Assembly: GCF_018137965.1 (NCBI RefSeq)
Contig: NZ_CP073100.1
Location: forward strand, 3,235,754 to 3,299,753
Source: Luteolibacter ambystomatis
GTDB lineage: Bacteria; Verrucomicrobiota; Verrucomicrobiia; Verrucomicrobiales; Akkermansiaceae
Length of the DNA: 64,000 nucleotides
Direction: 5' to 3'
Positions 43,565-52,680 of this stretch are shown in pieces; positions within the stretch are counted from its first letter, which is position 1; every line of letters starts with the position of its first letter. The notes under the pieces were generated by a model. It was not told the origin of the DNA and ran no database searches. It saw only the letters and a list, made by a program, of their open reading frames with translations. Position numbers and translations under genes: made by a program.

Positions 43565-45621
43565 TTCTCGGGAGTCTTCTTCCGGTACTGGTCGAAGATC
43601 AGATTCTGCTCGGGGAAGGTCCGCCCGTGCTTCATCGCATCCTCGGTATCTGCCTTGATGTCGCTGTCGATCCAGTGGACGTAGCTGGTATCCGCCTCGT
43701 TCGTGAGACGGACATTGAAATTGTCCGGCCAGCGCACCCAGCGCCAATATCCCACGCGGAAGAAGGGACGCTCGTAGGAGGGCACCCAGATGGCCCGGTC
43801 GTTCATGATCTCTTCGATCTTCCAGCTCGAATCCTTGATGCTTTCCAAGCTGCGGGCGGCGCGGTTTTCCTCCAGGATGGGATCCACGCTGGAATCGGAG
43901 AACACGGAGATGTTGTTCGTCATCGGACGCGGCTTGTCCGATCCCGGTTCATAGGCTTCCGAGGAATGGAACTGCTGGAAGTAGTCCGGGAAGGGAGGCG
44001 TCAATTGCCATCCAGTGAACGCGATCTCATGCTCCTTCCGCAGGACCTTCTGGAAGGACGCCGTGCCGTCCATCCCCTCCAGCTTGTATTCGACTCCGCA
44101 GCGGAGCGCCTCTTCCTTGATGCGCAGCATAATGGGATCGATGATGGGATGCTTGGAGAAATTGATCGTGAATGAAAGCCGCTGTCCCTGCGCGTTTTCC
44201 AACACTCCATCCGCGCCAGCCTTGGTGAACCCGGCACGTGCGAAGGCTTCGCGTGCGAGATGGATCGAGAAAGGCCGGGTGCGGACGTTCGGGTTCGAAA
44301 ACTCCCCGAACCCGGCGCAGAGAAGATTGAGTCGCTCTCCATCGCCGCGCAGGTCCATCTCGATGACCTTCTCGAAATTCGAGGCATGCTGGAGCCCGAT
44401 CCGGATGTCCTGGTTCGAAAGCAAGGGGCGGCTGAGATTGAAATAGAGGCCCCGGGAAATCGCCGGGTATTCGTTGTAGAACGTGGCCTTCTCGATATAG
44501 CCGTCGAAGACCTGCGGCACTTCGGTCTTTTCGTACCACTTCTTAGCATCGTTGAGCAGATAGCAATCGACTTCTCCGCGGAGGAAGAGCTGGAAGACTT
44601 TCTCCTCATCCCGCACCAGAGTGTATTCAATGCGATCGGCATTGAAGCGGTTGCGATAGAATTTCTTGTCCTTCGCCCACCAGTCTTTCACCCGGGTCAT
44701 GGCGATCGAACGTCCCTTGTCGATGTCCTCCTCGCGGATCTTGTAGGCTCCGGTGGTGGGGCGGGGACGCCAGTTGTAGCGCTTCTCGAAATCCGGTCCG
44801 AACTCGCGGTAGAAGTCCTCCTGAAAGGCATAGACCCCTGCCTGCGCCGCCGCCAATGGTTTCGGGTAAGCCAAGCGAATGCACAAGTAATCGTCCCCAT
44901 AGGTGGCGATGCCCCAATACTGTTCTCCGAAATACGTGCGGTAGTATGGCTCGGTCAGATAGCGGGAAAGGTAGACGTAGAAGGTCATCATGAAGTCGCC
45001 GGACTTCACCTTTTTCCCGTCCGACCAACGTGCGTCCTTGTCGATGTGGTAGTAGATTGTCTGCCCGTCGGCAGCCACCGACCATCGGTCCGAGACACCC
45101 GGCATGACCCGTGCGGTGTCCGGGTGGAATGACGTCAGACCGATCTCGATGTCATCCCAGTGGCAGTTCCGGAAGGAATTGTTCGCCTCGGCTCCCACGC
45201 ATCGGATCGTCGGCGGATAGGTGTTTCCTTGGATGATGTTATGATAGGTGCCTCCTTTCTTCGCCTTGGGCGAGCCCAGATCGGGCTGCTCCTGGCCATC
45301 CTCCCATTGCAGATCCTTCGGCAGATCGGCCTCGGTGAAAACCTCGAAGTATTTCGGCCGCTCCAGATGGTGGTTCAGCGCATCCGATTCGCTCTTCTTG
45401 TCCTTCCGCTCCGGATCAGGAAGGTCCTTTGCCAGGGCGGCATCGAGCTCGGCACGGCGGTCCTGAAGCTTTTTCAGCACCTCGGCATTGTAGCGTTCGT
45501 AAAAGGCGATGCGCTCGGCGGTATTGTCATAGGCGGCCTCGCCCGAACCAGCCTGACGCTGGCACGATGACAAGACGGCCGTGAAGACAACCGCGACAAA
45601 AACAAGGAGCGGACGCATCAT
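43561..45621 (-). CDS. Peptide-binding lipoprotein of a Yej-like ABC transporter
   Basis: 686 residues, larger than OppA/DppA (about 540). MMRPLLVFVAVVFTAVLSSC is a lipoprotein signal with Cys20 in lipobox LSSC. An N-terminal charged coiled coil (about 35-85, LKKLQDRRAELDAALAKDLP) precedes the family-5 solute-binding domain, which begins GSPKAKKGGTYHNII and includes GVSDRWSVAADGQTIYYHID, GDFMMTFYVYLSRYL and FTINFSKHPIIDPIMLRIKE. YejA of the microcin-C/peptide transporter has similar placement of the KGGT start. It collects peptides in the periplasm for the two permeases encoded upstream. Confidence 0.88.
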   Translation of the reverse strand: MMRPLLVFVAVVFTAVLSSCQRQAGSGEAAYDNTAERIAFYERYNAEVLKKLQDRRAELDAALAKDLPDPERKDKKSESDALNHHLERPKYFEVFTEADLPKDLQWEDGQEQPDLGSPKAKKGGTYHNIIQGNTYPPTIRCVGAEANNSFRNCHWDDIEIGLTSFHPDTARVMPGVSDRWSVAADGQTIYYHIDKDARWSDGKKVKSGDFMMTFYVYLSRYLTEPYYRTYFGEQYWGIATYGDDYLCIRLAYPKPLAAAQAGVYAFQEDFYREFGPDFEKRYNWRPRPTTGAYKIREEDIDKGRSIAMTRVKDWWAKDKKFYRNRFNADRIEYTLVRDEEKVFQLFLRGEVDCYLLNDAKKWYEKTEVPQVFDGYIEKATFYNEYPAISRGLYFNLSRPLLSNQDIRIGLQHASNFEKVIEMDLRGDGERLNLLCAGFGEFSNPNVRTRPFSIHLAREAFARAGFTKAGADGVLENAQGQRLSFTINFSKHPIIDPIMLRIKEEALRCGVEYKLEGMDGTASFQKVLRKEHEIAFTGWQLTPPFPDYFQQFHSSEAYEPGSDKPRPMTNNISVFSDSSVDPILEENRAARSLESIKDSSWKIEEIMNDRAIWVPSYERPFFRVGYWRWVRWPDNFNVRLTNEADTSYVHWIDSDIKADTEDAMKHGRTFPEQNLIFDQYRKKTPEK

Positions 45622-47171
45622 CGGTAGGTGGTGAATTTCTTCGGATCGAAAGCCTCGCGGATCGCTTCTCCCACGAAGGTGACCAGAATGAGCAAGCCCA
45701 CCATGACCACGAACACCGAGGTCACGATCCATGGCGAGGTGAGGTTCGACGTCCCGTCATCCAGCACGCGGCCCCAGCTCGGATACCGGTCCGGGAGGCC
45801 GAAGCCGAGGAAGTCCATCGCGGTAAGAGAGGTGGTCAGGCCCGCCACACTGAAGGGCAAAAGGGTTACGATCGGGGAAAGGGCGTTCGGAAGGATGTGC
45901 CGGAAAATCACACGAATGGTACCCGCACCCTGTACCCGCGCCGCCGCCACATAGTCGCGCGCCTTTTCCTTGTAGGTGGAGGTCCGGAGATAGGTGGCGA
46001 CATACATCCAGGAAAAGAAGCAGTAGATCAGCAGGATATTCGCGAGCTGGATGTTGTCCCGGCCGAGGTTCGCCGTGATGATCATCACCACCAGCAGGAA
46101 TGGCACATTGGACAGCACCTCGATCACCCGCTGGAGGATCAGGTCGAACCAACCGCCGAAGTAGCCGGACAACCCGCCGAGAATGATGCCAATGCCGTAA
46201 GTGAGCACCAGATAGAAGACGGAGGCCTTGAAGATCACCTGAAGTCCTCCGAACATTTGCGCCGCGATATCCCAGCCCTTGGAGTCGGTGCCGAGATAAT
46301 GCCGGGCCTTCATCGTCGGCGGCGCGGGCGGGAAGATTTCCTCGATCCATTGCCCGGTGGGCAGTTCGGCCGTCCCTTCCGGAGCGGTGGTGCTTTCCCT
46401 GACACCCTGCTTCCACACTTCGCGCCCGAGGAATTCCTGGCCAGTTCCGTAAAGCAACGCATTCCCATCCCGTACGCCCTTCCGGAAACGGGACACGACG
46501 ACTTTCTCGTCAGCGGCTTCCGCCCGGAATTTCACGGCTTGTCCGTTGTAAGGTTCCGTTTCTCCCGGGCGGTAAAGCTTTCCATCCGTTTCCACGAGAG
46601 GCCGCTGGACCACATCGTCTGAATCGAAAGTAGGGTCCCACGGAATGGGCGCCAGAATCACGCGGTTGCCGCCCCCCTCCTTGGAGAACTTCTCATGGAG
46701 TTCGCGATAATTGGTTTCCTGATCGTCGGAACCGCCGAACTCCCGCTCCGTGAAAATCTTCTGCACGAAGGCCGGGAATACCCAGTGTCCGTCGTGCTTG
46801 ACGGCCAGTGCCCGCTTGCCCACCAGCACCTGATCCAGCAGTGCCACGAACAGCAGGATCACGAGAATGCGGAAAGACAACCACCCACGCCCGATCGACC
46901 GGAAGCGGCTGAATTTCCGGAGCGTGAGCGGATTCCACTGAAAGCCGCCGCCAAACACGATCATCAGAAGACCGGCAAGGGCGAGTCCCAGACAGATCGC
47001 GTGACCAATCCAGTTCTTGATCGGCCGGGCCTCACCAAACCAGGTCACCGGCTCTGCGGCGAAAGAGAAAAACCACCGTAGCGACGGCAAAGCCAGGCCG
47101 GCTTCATAGCCAACCGCCGCCCCGATCGCCGTGATAAGCAGCAACAGCCCGAGTTTGCGGGGAAAGGTCAT
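45618..47171 (-). CDS. Peptide ABC permease, OppC/YejE-like, with large periplasmic insert
   Basis: 517 residues against about 300-340 for usual OppC/YejE. Two or three hydrophobic segments occur in the first 120 residues; a periplasmic stretch of about 170 residues follows; then five transmembrane helices of the permease core from about 315, with the EAA-type loop YVAAARVQGAGTIRVIFRHI facing the ATPases. Within the insert, DGKLYRPGETEPYNGQAVKF, then SRFRKGVRDGNALLYGTG and REVWKQGV look like MORN_2-type repeats of YwqK proteins. The HYLGTDSKGWDIAAQMFGG segment before the core is standard for OppC. ATGA overlaps link it to both neighbours. Confidence 0.88.
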   Translation of the reverse strand: MTFPRKLGLLLLITAIGAAVGYEAGLALPSLRWFFSFAAEPVTWFGEARPIKNWIGHAICLGLALAGLLMIVFGGGFQWNPLTLRKFSRFRSIGRGWLSFRILVILLFVALLDQVLVGKRALAVKHDGHWVFPAFVQKIFTEREFGGSDDQETNYRELHEKFSKEGGGNRVILAPIPWDPTFDSDDVVQRPLVETDGKLYRPGETEPYNGQAVKFRAEAADEKVVVSRFRKGVRDGNALLYGTGQEFLGREVWKQGVRESTTAPEGTAELPTGQWIEEIFPPAPPTMKARHYLGTDSKGWDIAAQMFGGLQVIFKASVFYLVLTYGIGIILGGLSGYFGGWFDLILQRVIEVLSNVPFLLVVMIITANLGRDNIQLANILLIYCFFSWMYVATYLRTSTYKEKARDYVAAARVQGAGTIRVIFRHILPNALSPIVTLLPFSVAGLTTSLTAMDFLGFGLPDRYPSWGRVLDDGTSNLTSPWIVTSVFVVMVGLLILVTFVGEAIREAFDPKKFTTYR

Positions 47172-48457
47172 TTGAAAGTCACTCGGGGATCAACTAGGGC
47201 CACGCACAGGTCGGACAGGATGTTTCCGATCAGCAGCAGGGTGGATGAGATGAAGAGCACGCCCATCATGAGAGGTTCATCACGCTCGAGGATCGCATTG
47301 AACTGGAGCAGTCCGAAACCGTTGATGTCAAAAACCCGTTCGATCAACATGGACCCAGCCACAAGCAGCGAAACATTGTTTCCGAAGGTGGTGGCGATGG
47401 GGATCAGTGAATTGCGGAACGCATGTCGGAACACCGCCGATGGGAATGATACCCCCTTGGCCGTGGCGGTCCGCACGTAATCGGCCGCCAGGTTATCCAT
47501 CAGGGAGTTCTTCATCAGCATCGTCGTGAGCGCGAAGCTGCCGACCAGATAACAGATGGCGGGCATTGCGGTGTGCTGGTACAGATCCTTGATCTTGCCC
47601 GCCAAGGTAAGACTCTCGAAATTGTCTCCGGTGAATCCGCGGATCGGAAACCATCCCAACTTCGCGCCGAGGAAAACGACCATCAGCGAGCCCAGCGCAT
47701 ACCCCGGCACGGCATAGCCCGCGAATACCGCAGCGGAAGTCAAATTATCCAGCCAGGTACGATGCTTGATGGCCTTCACGATTCCCAGCGGCACGCAGAT
47801 GCCATAGGTGGCGATCAAGCTGATGATGCCGAAGTAGATCGAGACCGGTATCCGGTTCACGATCATCTGCCAGACCGGATCCTGATATTTGGAAGAACTG
47901 CCGAGGCTGCCCTGGAGCAATCCATCGTAGCCCTCCCGATAAAGCACGGCACGGTAGCCGATCTCACTGCGGAGCGGAACACCCTGCAGCCATTTTTCCC
48001 ATCGCTCCGCCTGTTCCTGCGGTGTCCGGATCCGGACCTTCCACCCTGTCAGATCGGCGTCTTTGACGGGTTCGAGAATGGCACTTCCGTCATCCTTGAG
48101 GGTTACCTTCGCCTCGAAAACGGTCGCAGGGACGGGGATGATCGCCTCCTTCTGTCCTACCGGGATTTCGACCCCGGTTTTTTCCAAATCACGGGGTTTC
48201 AGCCCGAGCCATTCGAAATAGGCGACCATCAATGGCTTGTCGCGGTTGTATTTCTCCTCCTGCTCCAGCACCTGCGCCGGTTTCAAAGAGAACCCGGATT
48301 CCGCACGGGTCCGCTTCCCCTCTCCACCTAACAAGCGGGACATGCTCTGCTCCATAGGGCCACCGGGAGCCTTGCGCATGATCAGGAAGACCAGCAGCGT
48401 GATCCCCACCAAAGTCGGCGGAATCAGCAGGAGGCGGCGGATGAAATAGGCAGTCAA
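47168..48457 (-). CDS. Peptide ABC permease, OppB/YejB-like
   Basis: 429 residues. TM1 is MTAYFIRRLLLIPPTLVGIT with the conserved FLIMRKAPGGPMEQ end typical of YejB. A periplasmic stretch of about 190 residues follows, longer than in OppB, and then five more transmembrane helices from about 210, with the cytoplasmic EAA loop YVRTATAKGVSFPSAVFRHA and the final SDLCVALVDPRVTF. It is the first gene of the minus-strand transporter operon and forms the channel with the OppC-like protein. The upstream 184 bases (48458-48641) are shared with the divergent transporter operon. Confidence 0.9.
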   Translation of the reverse strand: MTAYFIRRLLLIPPTLVGITLLVFLIMRKAPGGPMEQSMSRLLGGEGKRTRAESGFSLKPAQVLEQEEKYNRDKPLMVAYFEWLGLKPRDLEKTGVEIPVGQKEAIIPVPATVFEAKVTLKDDGSAILEPVKDADLTGWKVRIRTPQEQAERWEKWLQGVPLRSEIGYRAVLYREGYDGLLQGSLGSSSKYQDPVWQMIVNRIPVSIYFGIISLIATYGICVPLGIVKAIKHRTWLDNLTSAAVFAGYAVPGYALGSLMVVFLGAKLGWFPIRGFTGDNFESLTLAGKIKDLYQHTAMPAICYLVGSFALTTMLMKNSLMDNLAADYVRTATAKGVSFPSAVFRHAFRNSLIPIATTFGNNVSLLVAGSMLIERVFDINGFGLLQFNAILERDEPLMMGVLFISSTLLLIGNILSDLCVALVDPRVTFK

Positions 48458-48641
48458 AGGTGGAATGGAAAAGGCTTCGGCGGTTCTACCCGCCCGTAAC
48501 GACCATGCAAGTACTGAACCATTCTATCAAATAGATCAGAGAACTCACCAAAAGCGGCACGCAATCCGCTCCCGTTTTCGGCAATTTTGGGAAAAATCCT
48601 GTTCCCCAATCCACATTCACCCCGGCAGACTCACGCCCGAC

Positions 48642-50243
48642 ATGTTCCGACCGATTGCCGTCCTCGCCCTCTCCACCCTCCTGCTCGCATCCTGCCAGCG
48701 GGAAACCCAGGTCGAGCGGGCGAACCGCGAAAAAGTCCTCCTCGTCGGCAACGGTGACGACCCGAAGGCCCTGGACCCGCACCTGGTCACCGGCGTGATC
48801 GAATCCAATGTGATCCGGTCCGTGCTGGAAGGGCTGGTCGCAGACGATCCTGAGAAGGACGCCACCTATCGGCCGGGTGCGGCCACCTCGTGGGAACACA
48901 ACGCGGACTACACCGAGTGGACCTTCCACCTACGACCGGGAGCCACTTGGTCGGACGGCGCCCCGCTGACCGCTCACGACTTCGAGTTCGCCTACCACCG
49001 GAACCTCCACCCGGACCTCGCCGCGCCGTATGTGGAAATGCTTTACTTTATCAAGAACGCCGAAGCCTTCAACAAGGGCGAGATCAAGGACTTCAAGGAA
49101 GTCGGGATCGCCGTTCCGGATGACTACACCCTCAAGGTGACATTGCGCGAACCGGTGCCCTATCTGCCGGGCGTGACCCGCCACTACAGTTGGTTCCCGG
49201 TGCCAAAGCACGTGATCCTCCAGTATGGCAAGATGACCGACCGCCATACCAAATGGACCGAGCCGGGCAACATGGTGTCCAACGGTCCCTTCGTCCTGAA
49301 GGAGTGGAAGCTCAACGACCACCTCGAGGTCACCCGCAACCCGCGCTACTGGGATGCCGCAACCGTCAAGCTCAACGGCATCCGTTTCATCCCGATCGAG
49401 AATTTCTACTCCGAAACCCGTGCCTTCCTGTCCGGCCAGCTCCACACCGGCTACCAGGTGCCGCCCGATCTGGTGGACAAGTTGAAGGCCGAATACCCGA
49501 AAGAACTCCATCAGGAGCCCTATGTCGGCAGCGCCTTCATTCGCATCAATACCACCCGCCCGGGCCTCGACAATCCGAAGGTTCGCATGGCGCTCTCCCT
49601 CGCACTCGACCGGAAGGGTCTGTGCGACGCTGTCCTCAAGGGCTACCAGCCTGCTGATACCCTCACTCCGCAAATGGGCGACTACAAACCGGACCCGGTA
49701 GTCGGCTCCGATCCGGAAAAAGCCCGCAAGTTGCTGGCGGAAGCCGGCTATCCGGAAGGCCGCGGCTTCCCCCGCTACACCCTGCTTATCCGCAGTGCCG
49801 GCGCCCGCACCTCCGCCGAAGCCCTGCAGGCGATGTGGAAACAGCAGCTCGGCATCCTCATCGACATCCAGGCCAAGGACTTCGGCTCCTACATCAGCGC
49901 CCAGCAGTCGATGAACTTCGACCTCGCGATCGCCGGATGGATCGGGGACTACCTCGACCCCAGCACCTTCCTCCTGATGTGGACAAAGGACAACGGTAAC
50001 AACAACACCGGCTGGGCCAGCACGAAGTTCGAGAGCCTCCTCAACGAGGCCGCCCATCAAGCCGATCCCTTGCAGCGCCTCGACAAATTCAGACAGGCCG
50101 AGCACCTGCTCATGGATGAGCAACCGATCATTCCTTACGCTTGGCAAGCACGGAACTATCTCCAGCGCCCGGAGATGAAAGGCTGGTATCCCCTGCTGCT
50201 GGACAACCATCCGTGGAAGGCCGTCTACCTCGACACTCCCTGA
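48642..50243 (+). CDS. oppA: Oligopeptide-binding lipoprotein OppA
   Basis: 533 residues. The signal MFRPIAVLALSTLLLASCQR has lipobox LASC with Cys18. The family-5 solute-binding domain begins LLVGNGDDPKALDPHLVTGV and continues with ADYTEWTFHLRPGATWSDGA, AHDFEFAYHRNLHP and AFIRINTTRPGLDNPKVRMA. The layout and length fit OppA, which binds peptides of 2-5 or more residues. The ATG at 48642 was chosen over an upstream frame to 48465 because it gives the lipoprotein signal. Two permease genes follow at 12 and 36 bases; no ATPase genes follow. Confidence 0.93.
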   Translation: MFRPIAVLALSTLLLASCQRETQVERANREKVLLVGNGDDPKALDPHLVTGVIESNVIRSVLEGLVADDPEKDATYRPGAATSWEHNADYTEWTFHLRPGATWSDGAPLTAHDFEFAYHRNLHPDLAAPYVEMLYFIKNAEAFNKGEIKDFKEVGIAVPDDYTLKVTLREPVPYLPGVTRHYSWFPVPKHVILQYGKMTDRHTKWTEPGNMVSNGPFVLKEWKLNDHLEVTRNPRYWDAATVKLNGIRFIPIENFYSETRAFLSGQLHTGYQVPPDLVDKLKAEYPKELHQEPYVGSAFIRINTTRPGLDNPKVRMALSLALDRKGLCDAVLKGYQPADTLTPQMGDYKPDPVVGSDPEKARKLLAEAGYPEGRGFPRYTLLIRSAGARTSAEALQAMWKQQLGILIDIQAKDFGSYISAQQSMNFDLAIAGWIGDYLDPSTFLLMWTKDNGNNNTGWASTKFESLLNEAAHQADPLQRLDKFRQAEHLLMDEQPIIPYAWQARNYLQRPEMKGWYPLLLDNHPWKAVYLDTP

Positions 50244-50255
50244 TCGCCGCACGCC

Positions 50256-51182
50256 ATGTTTAAGAATATTCTCAACCGGCTGCTTCAGGCCATCGTCGTC
50301 CTCTTCGTCCTCTTCACGGTCACGTTCTTCCTGGTGAAGGCGCTGCCCGGCGGACCCTTCCAATCCGAGAAAGCGATCCCGCAGCACATCCGGGCCAGGA
50401 TGGAGGAGCAGTGGGGACTGCACAAAAGCCTGCCCGAACAATACGGGATCATGCTGAAAAACTACCTCACCGGCAATCCGGGACTGTCCACCCGCCTGGA
50501 AGGACGGGAGGTCACGGACGTGATTGCGCAGGCGTTCCCGGTTTCCGTCCAACTCGGAGTCGTGGCGATGTTTGTGGCGGTAACCATCGGCATTCCGGCG
50601 GGATGTCTTGCCGCGGCGAAGAAAAACAGCCTGATCGACACCGGCTCCATGGCGGCCGCGATGATCGGCATCTGCCTGCCATCCTTCGTGATCGGACCGC
50701 TGTTGGCTGAATTCTTCGGACGAAACTTGCACTGGTTTCCTTCCATGGGCTGGGACCGGACCAATCCCTCGACCTGGATACTTCCCGCAGTGACGCTCGG
50801 CTTGGCCTATGCCGCCTATATTTCGCGCCTCACACGCGCCGGCATGCTGGACACCTTGTCCCAGGACTTTGTCCGCACCGCTCGCGCGAAGGGCGTGCCG
50901 GGCCTCCAGATCGTCTTCCGCCATTGCCTCCGTGGCGGACTGATCCCCGCCGTCGCCTACCTCGGGCCGGCTTTCGCAGGCATCATTTCCGGCTCGGTGG
51001 TGATCGAGACCGTCTTCCAGATCCCAGGTCTTGGACGCCACTTCATCAAGGCCATCGAATCCCGCGACGCTGGAATGATCATGGCTCCGGTCCTGCTTTT
51101 CGGCTCTCTCATCATTCTGGCGAACTTCGTCACCGATGTCCTCGCCCTGTGGCTCAATCCGCGTCTGCGGAAGTCGTCCTGA
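50256..51182 (+). CDS. oppB: Oligopeptide ABC permease OppB
   Basis: 308 residues, six transmembrane helices. MFKNILNRLLQAIVVLFVLF starts the first, followed by the conserved LVKALPGGPFQSEKAIP. The EAA-type loop DFVRTARAKGVPGLQIVFRH and the closing IESRDAGMIMAPVLLFGSLI and LNPRLRK are standard. It forms the inner-membrane channel with OppC. It follows oppA by 12 bases and precedes oppC by 36. The normal length contrasts with the extended Yej-like permeases of the divergent operon. Confidence 0.94.
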   Translation: MFKNILNRLLQAIVVLFVLFTVTFFLVKALPGGPFQSEKAIPQHIRARMEEQWGLHKSLPEQYGIMLKNYLTGNPGLSTRLEGREVTDVIAQAFPVSVQLGVVAMFVAVTIGIPAGCLAAAKKNSLIDTGSMAAAMIGICLPSFVIGPLLAEFFGRNLHWFPSMGWDRTNPSTWILPAVTLGLAYAAYISRLTRAGMLDTLSQDFVRTARAKGVPGLQIVFRHCLRGGLIPAVAYLGPAFAGIISGSVVIETVFQIPGLGRHFIKAIESRDAGMIMAPVLLFGSLIILANFVTDVLALWLNPRLRKSS

Positions 51183-51218
51183 TCCCTCGCTCCCGAGATC
51201 CATCTTTTGCCCAAGACC

Positions 51219-52199
51219 ATGTCTTCCGCTTCTCCCACCGCCCAGAAGGGCACATCACTCTGGCGTGATGCCTGGCTACGCCTCAGCCACAACCGGGCTG
51301 CCGTCGCAGGTCTGGTAGTCCTGATGCTGATCGGCTTGGTCTGTGTCGTCCTGCCTTTCATCCCAAACGCCCTTCAAGACCCGAACGCTCTGAATCTCCC
51401 GAGCAAGAACCTCCCGCCTACCAGTTCACACTGGTTCGGCACCGACCAGCTCGGCCGAGATATCTTCGCACGGGCGGTGTTCGGCGGACGCATCTCCATT
51501 CTGGTCGCCCTGATCACCACGTTCGTCTCGGTTTCCATCGGCATCGTCTGGGGCTCCGCCGCCGGCTATGTCGGCAGCAAGGTGGATGCGACCATGATGC
51601 GTATCGTGGACATCCTCTTCGCGCTGCCGTTTCTGGTCATCGTGATCCTTTTGTCCGTCGTGCTGACCCCTCGGACCAACCTCTTGACTGAAGCGATCGT
51701 CAACATGGTCGCAGGAAACCAGGCGAGCATGCCGGAACTCGACAAGGTACGGACGTGGGTGGAACCCATCACCTCGCTGGTTCCTCTCTTCATCGCCATC
51801 GGCGCGCTGTCATGGCTCACCGTTTCCCGCATCGTGCGCGCACAGGTGCAGAGCGTGGCGAAGCTCGATTTCGTGGAAGCCTGCCGCTCGCTCGGTCTCG
51901 GCCACCTGCGCATCCTCTTCCGCCACATCCTGCCAAACACCCTCGGCCCGATCATCGTCTATACCACGCTGACGATTCCGGGCATCATGCTTTTCGAAGC
52001 CACGCTCTCGTTCCTCGGCCTTGGCGTGAAGGCCCCGAACAGTTCATGGGGCGTGCTGATCCAGGAAGGAGCGAACGTGATGTTCTCGAATCCCTGGCCG
52101 CTGTTCTTCCCGTCCGTGCTGTTCTCGCTGACGCTGTTCTCTCTGAACTTCCTCGGCGATGGCCTGCGCGACGCGCTCGACCCGAAGTCCGCGAAGTGA
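51219..52199 (+). CDS. oppC: Oligopeptide ABC permease OppC
   Basis: 326 residues. One helix at about 25-48, then the periplasmic SSHWFGTDQLGRDIFARAVF motif typical of OppC, then five helices with the EAA loop DFVEACRSLGLGHLRILFRH and the closing FLGLGVKAPNSSWGVLIQEG. An in-frame TTG at 51207 would add four residues; the ATG at 51219 was chosen. No OppD/OppF genes follow, so the ATPases must come from elsewhere, perhaps from the divergent operon. A perfect hairpin starts three bases after the stop. Confidence 0.94.
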   Translation: MSSASPTAQKGTSLWRDAWLRLSHNRAAVAGLVVLMLIGLVCVVLPFIPNALQDPNALNLPSKNLPPTSSHWFGTDQLGRDIFARAVFGGRISILVALITTFVSVSIGIVWGSAAGYVGSKVDATMMRIVDILFALPFLVIVILLSVVLTPRTNLLTEAIVNMVAGNQASMPELDKVRTWVEPITSLVPLFIAIGALSWLTVSRIVRAQVQSVAKLDFVEACRSLGLGHLRILFRHILPNTLGPIIVYTTLTIPGIMLFEATLSFLGLGVKAPNSSWGVLIQEGANVMFSNPWPLFFPSVLFSLTLFSLNFLGDGLRDALDPKSAK

Positions 52200-52202
52200 T
52201 GC

Positions 52203-52229
52203 GTGGCGGCGGTTTCCAACCGCCGCCAC
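52203..52229. terminator. Perfect 12-bp hairpin between convergent genes
   Basis: Left arm GTGGCGGCGGTT (52203-52214), loop TCC, and an exactly complementary right arm (52218-52229). It begins three bases after the oppC stop and ends two bases before the stop of the convergent DCC gene. No T-tract. Position, symmetry and the TTCC-like tip match the hairpins at 2310 and 17988. Confidence 0.6.
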
Positions 52230-52231
52230 TA

Positions 52232-52627
52232 TCAAACCAAACGCCGCACCACCGCCTGCTCCGGCAGGCTGCAATGGTCGGCCTTGCCAAACCAGTGGTA
52301 GCGGTTGCGGGCGATCCAACGATAAAGCGCGTCCAGCCATCGCTTCGGCACGATCGCGAGCACCAACGCGAGGTTGAAAGGAAAACCCAGCGCCCGCATC
52401 AGCTCCAGCCAGCCGGAGCTGTGATGGAACGCTTTCCCATCGCTTTCGCGGAACACCACCATGGTGTCATCCGCGGGATCTTCATGCATGGTGATGCCCT
52501 TCGACTTCGCAAGCTCTCCTTGCAGCGGGGAAAGGCGGACGCGGTCATGCCAATCCAACCGCGCCAGCAACCGGATGCTGCCGGAGCAGAAGGCGCATTC
52601 GCCGTCGAAGAACACGATCCATTTCAC
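52232..52627 (-). CDS. DCC-family thiol-disulfide oxidoreductase-like protein, GTG start
   Basis: 131 residues from GTG at 52627. The N-terminal motif D-x-x-C-x-x-C (FFDGECAFCSGSIRLL, with Asp8, Cys11 and Cys14) defines the DCC (DUF393) family. RVRLSPLQGELAKSKGI, VFRESDGKAFHHSSGWLELM and WIARNRYHWFGK are also typical. The thioredoxin-like fold and CxxC suggest a redox role, but the substrate is not known for the family. An ATG at 52711 would make a longer protein overlapping the divergent radC start by 31 bases, with residues unlike the family. Confidence 0.85.
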   Translation of the reverse strand: MKWIVFFDGECAFCSGSIRLLARLDWHDRVRLSPLQGELAKSKGITMHEDPADDTMVVFRESDGKAFHHSSGWLELMRALGFPFNLALVLAIVPKRWLDALYRWIARNRYHWFGKADHCSLPEQAVVRRLV

Positions 52628-52680
52628 CCCATCACTTTTTGCGCTTCCGGCATGCGGCGCAACACCGGATGTTAGCTCCC

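Noticed and set aside
48930..51203. 757-codon minus-strand frame opposite oppA and oppB
   Set aside because: A composition artefact: Arg/Gly/Glu/His-rich, no family features, and fully opposite two clear genes.
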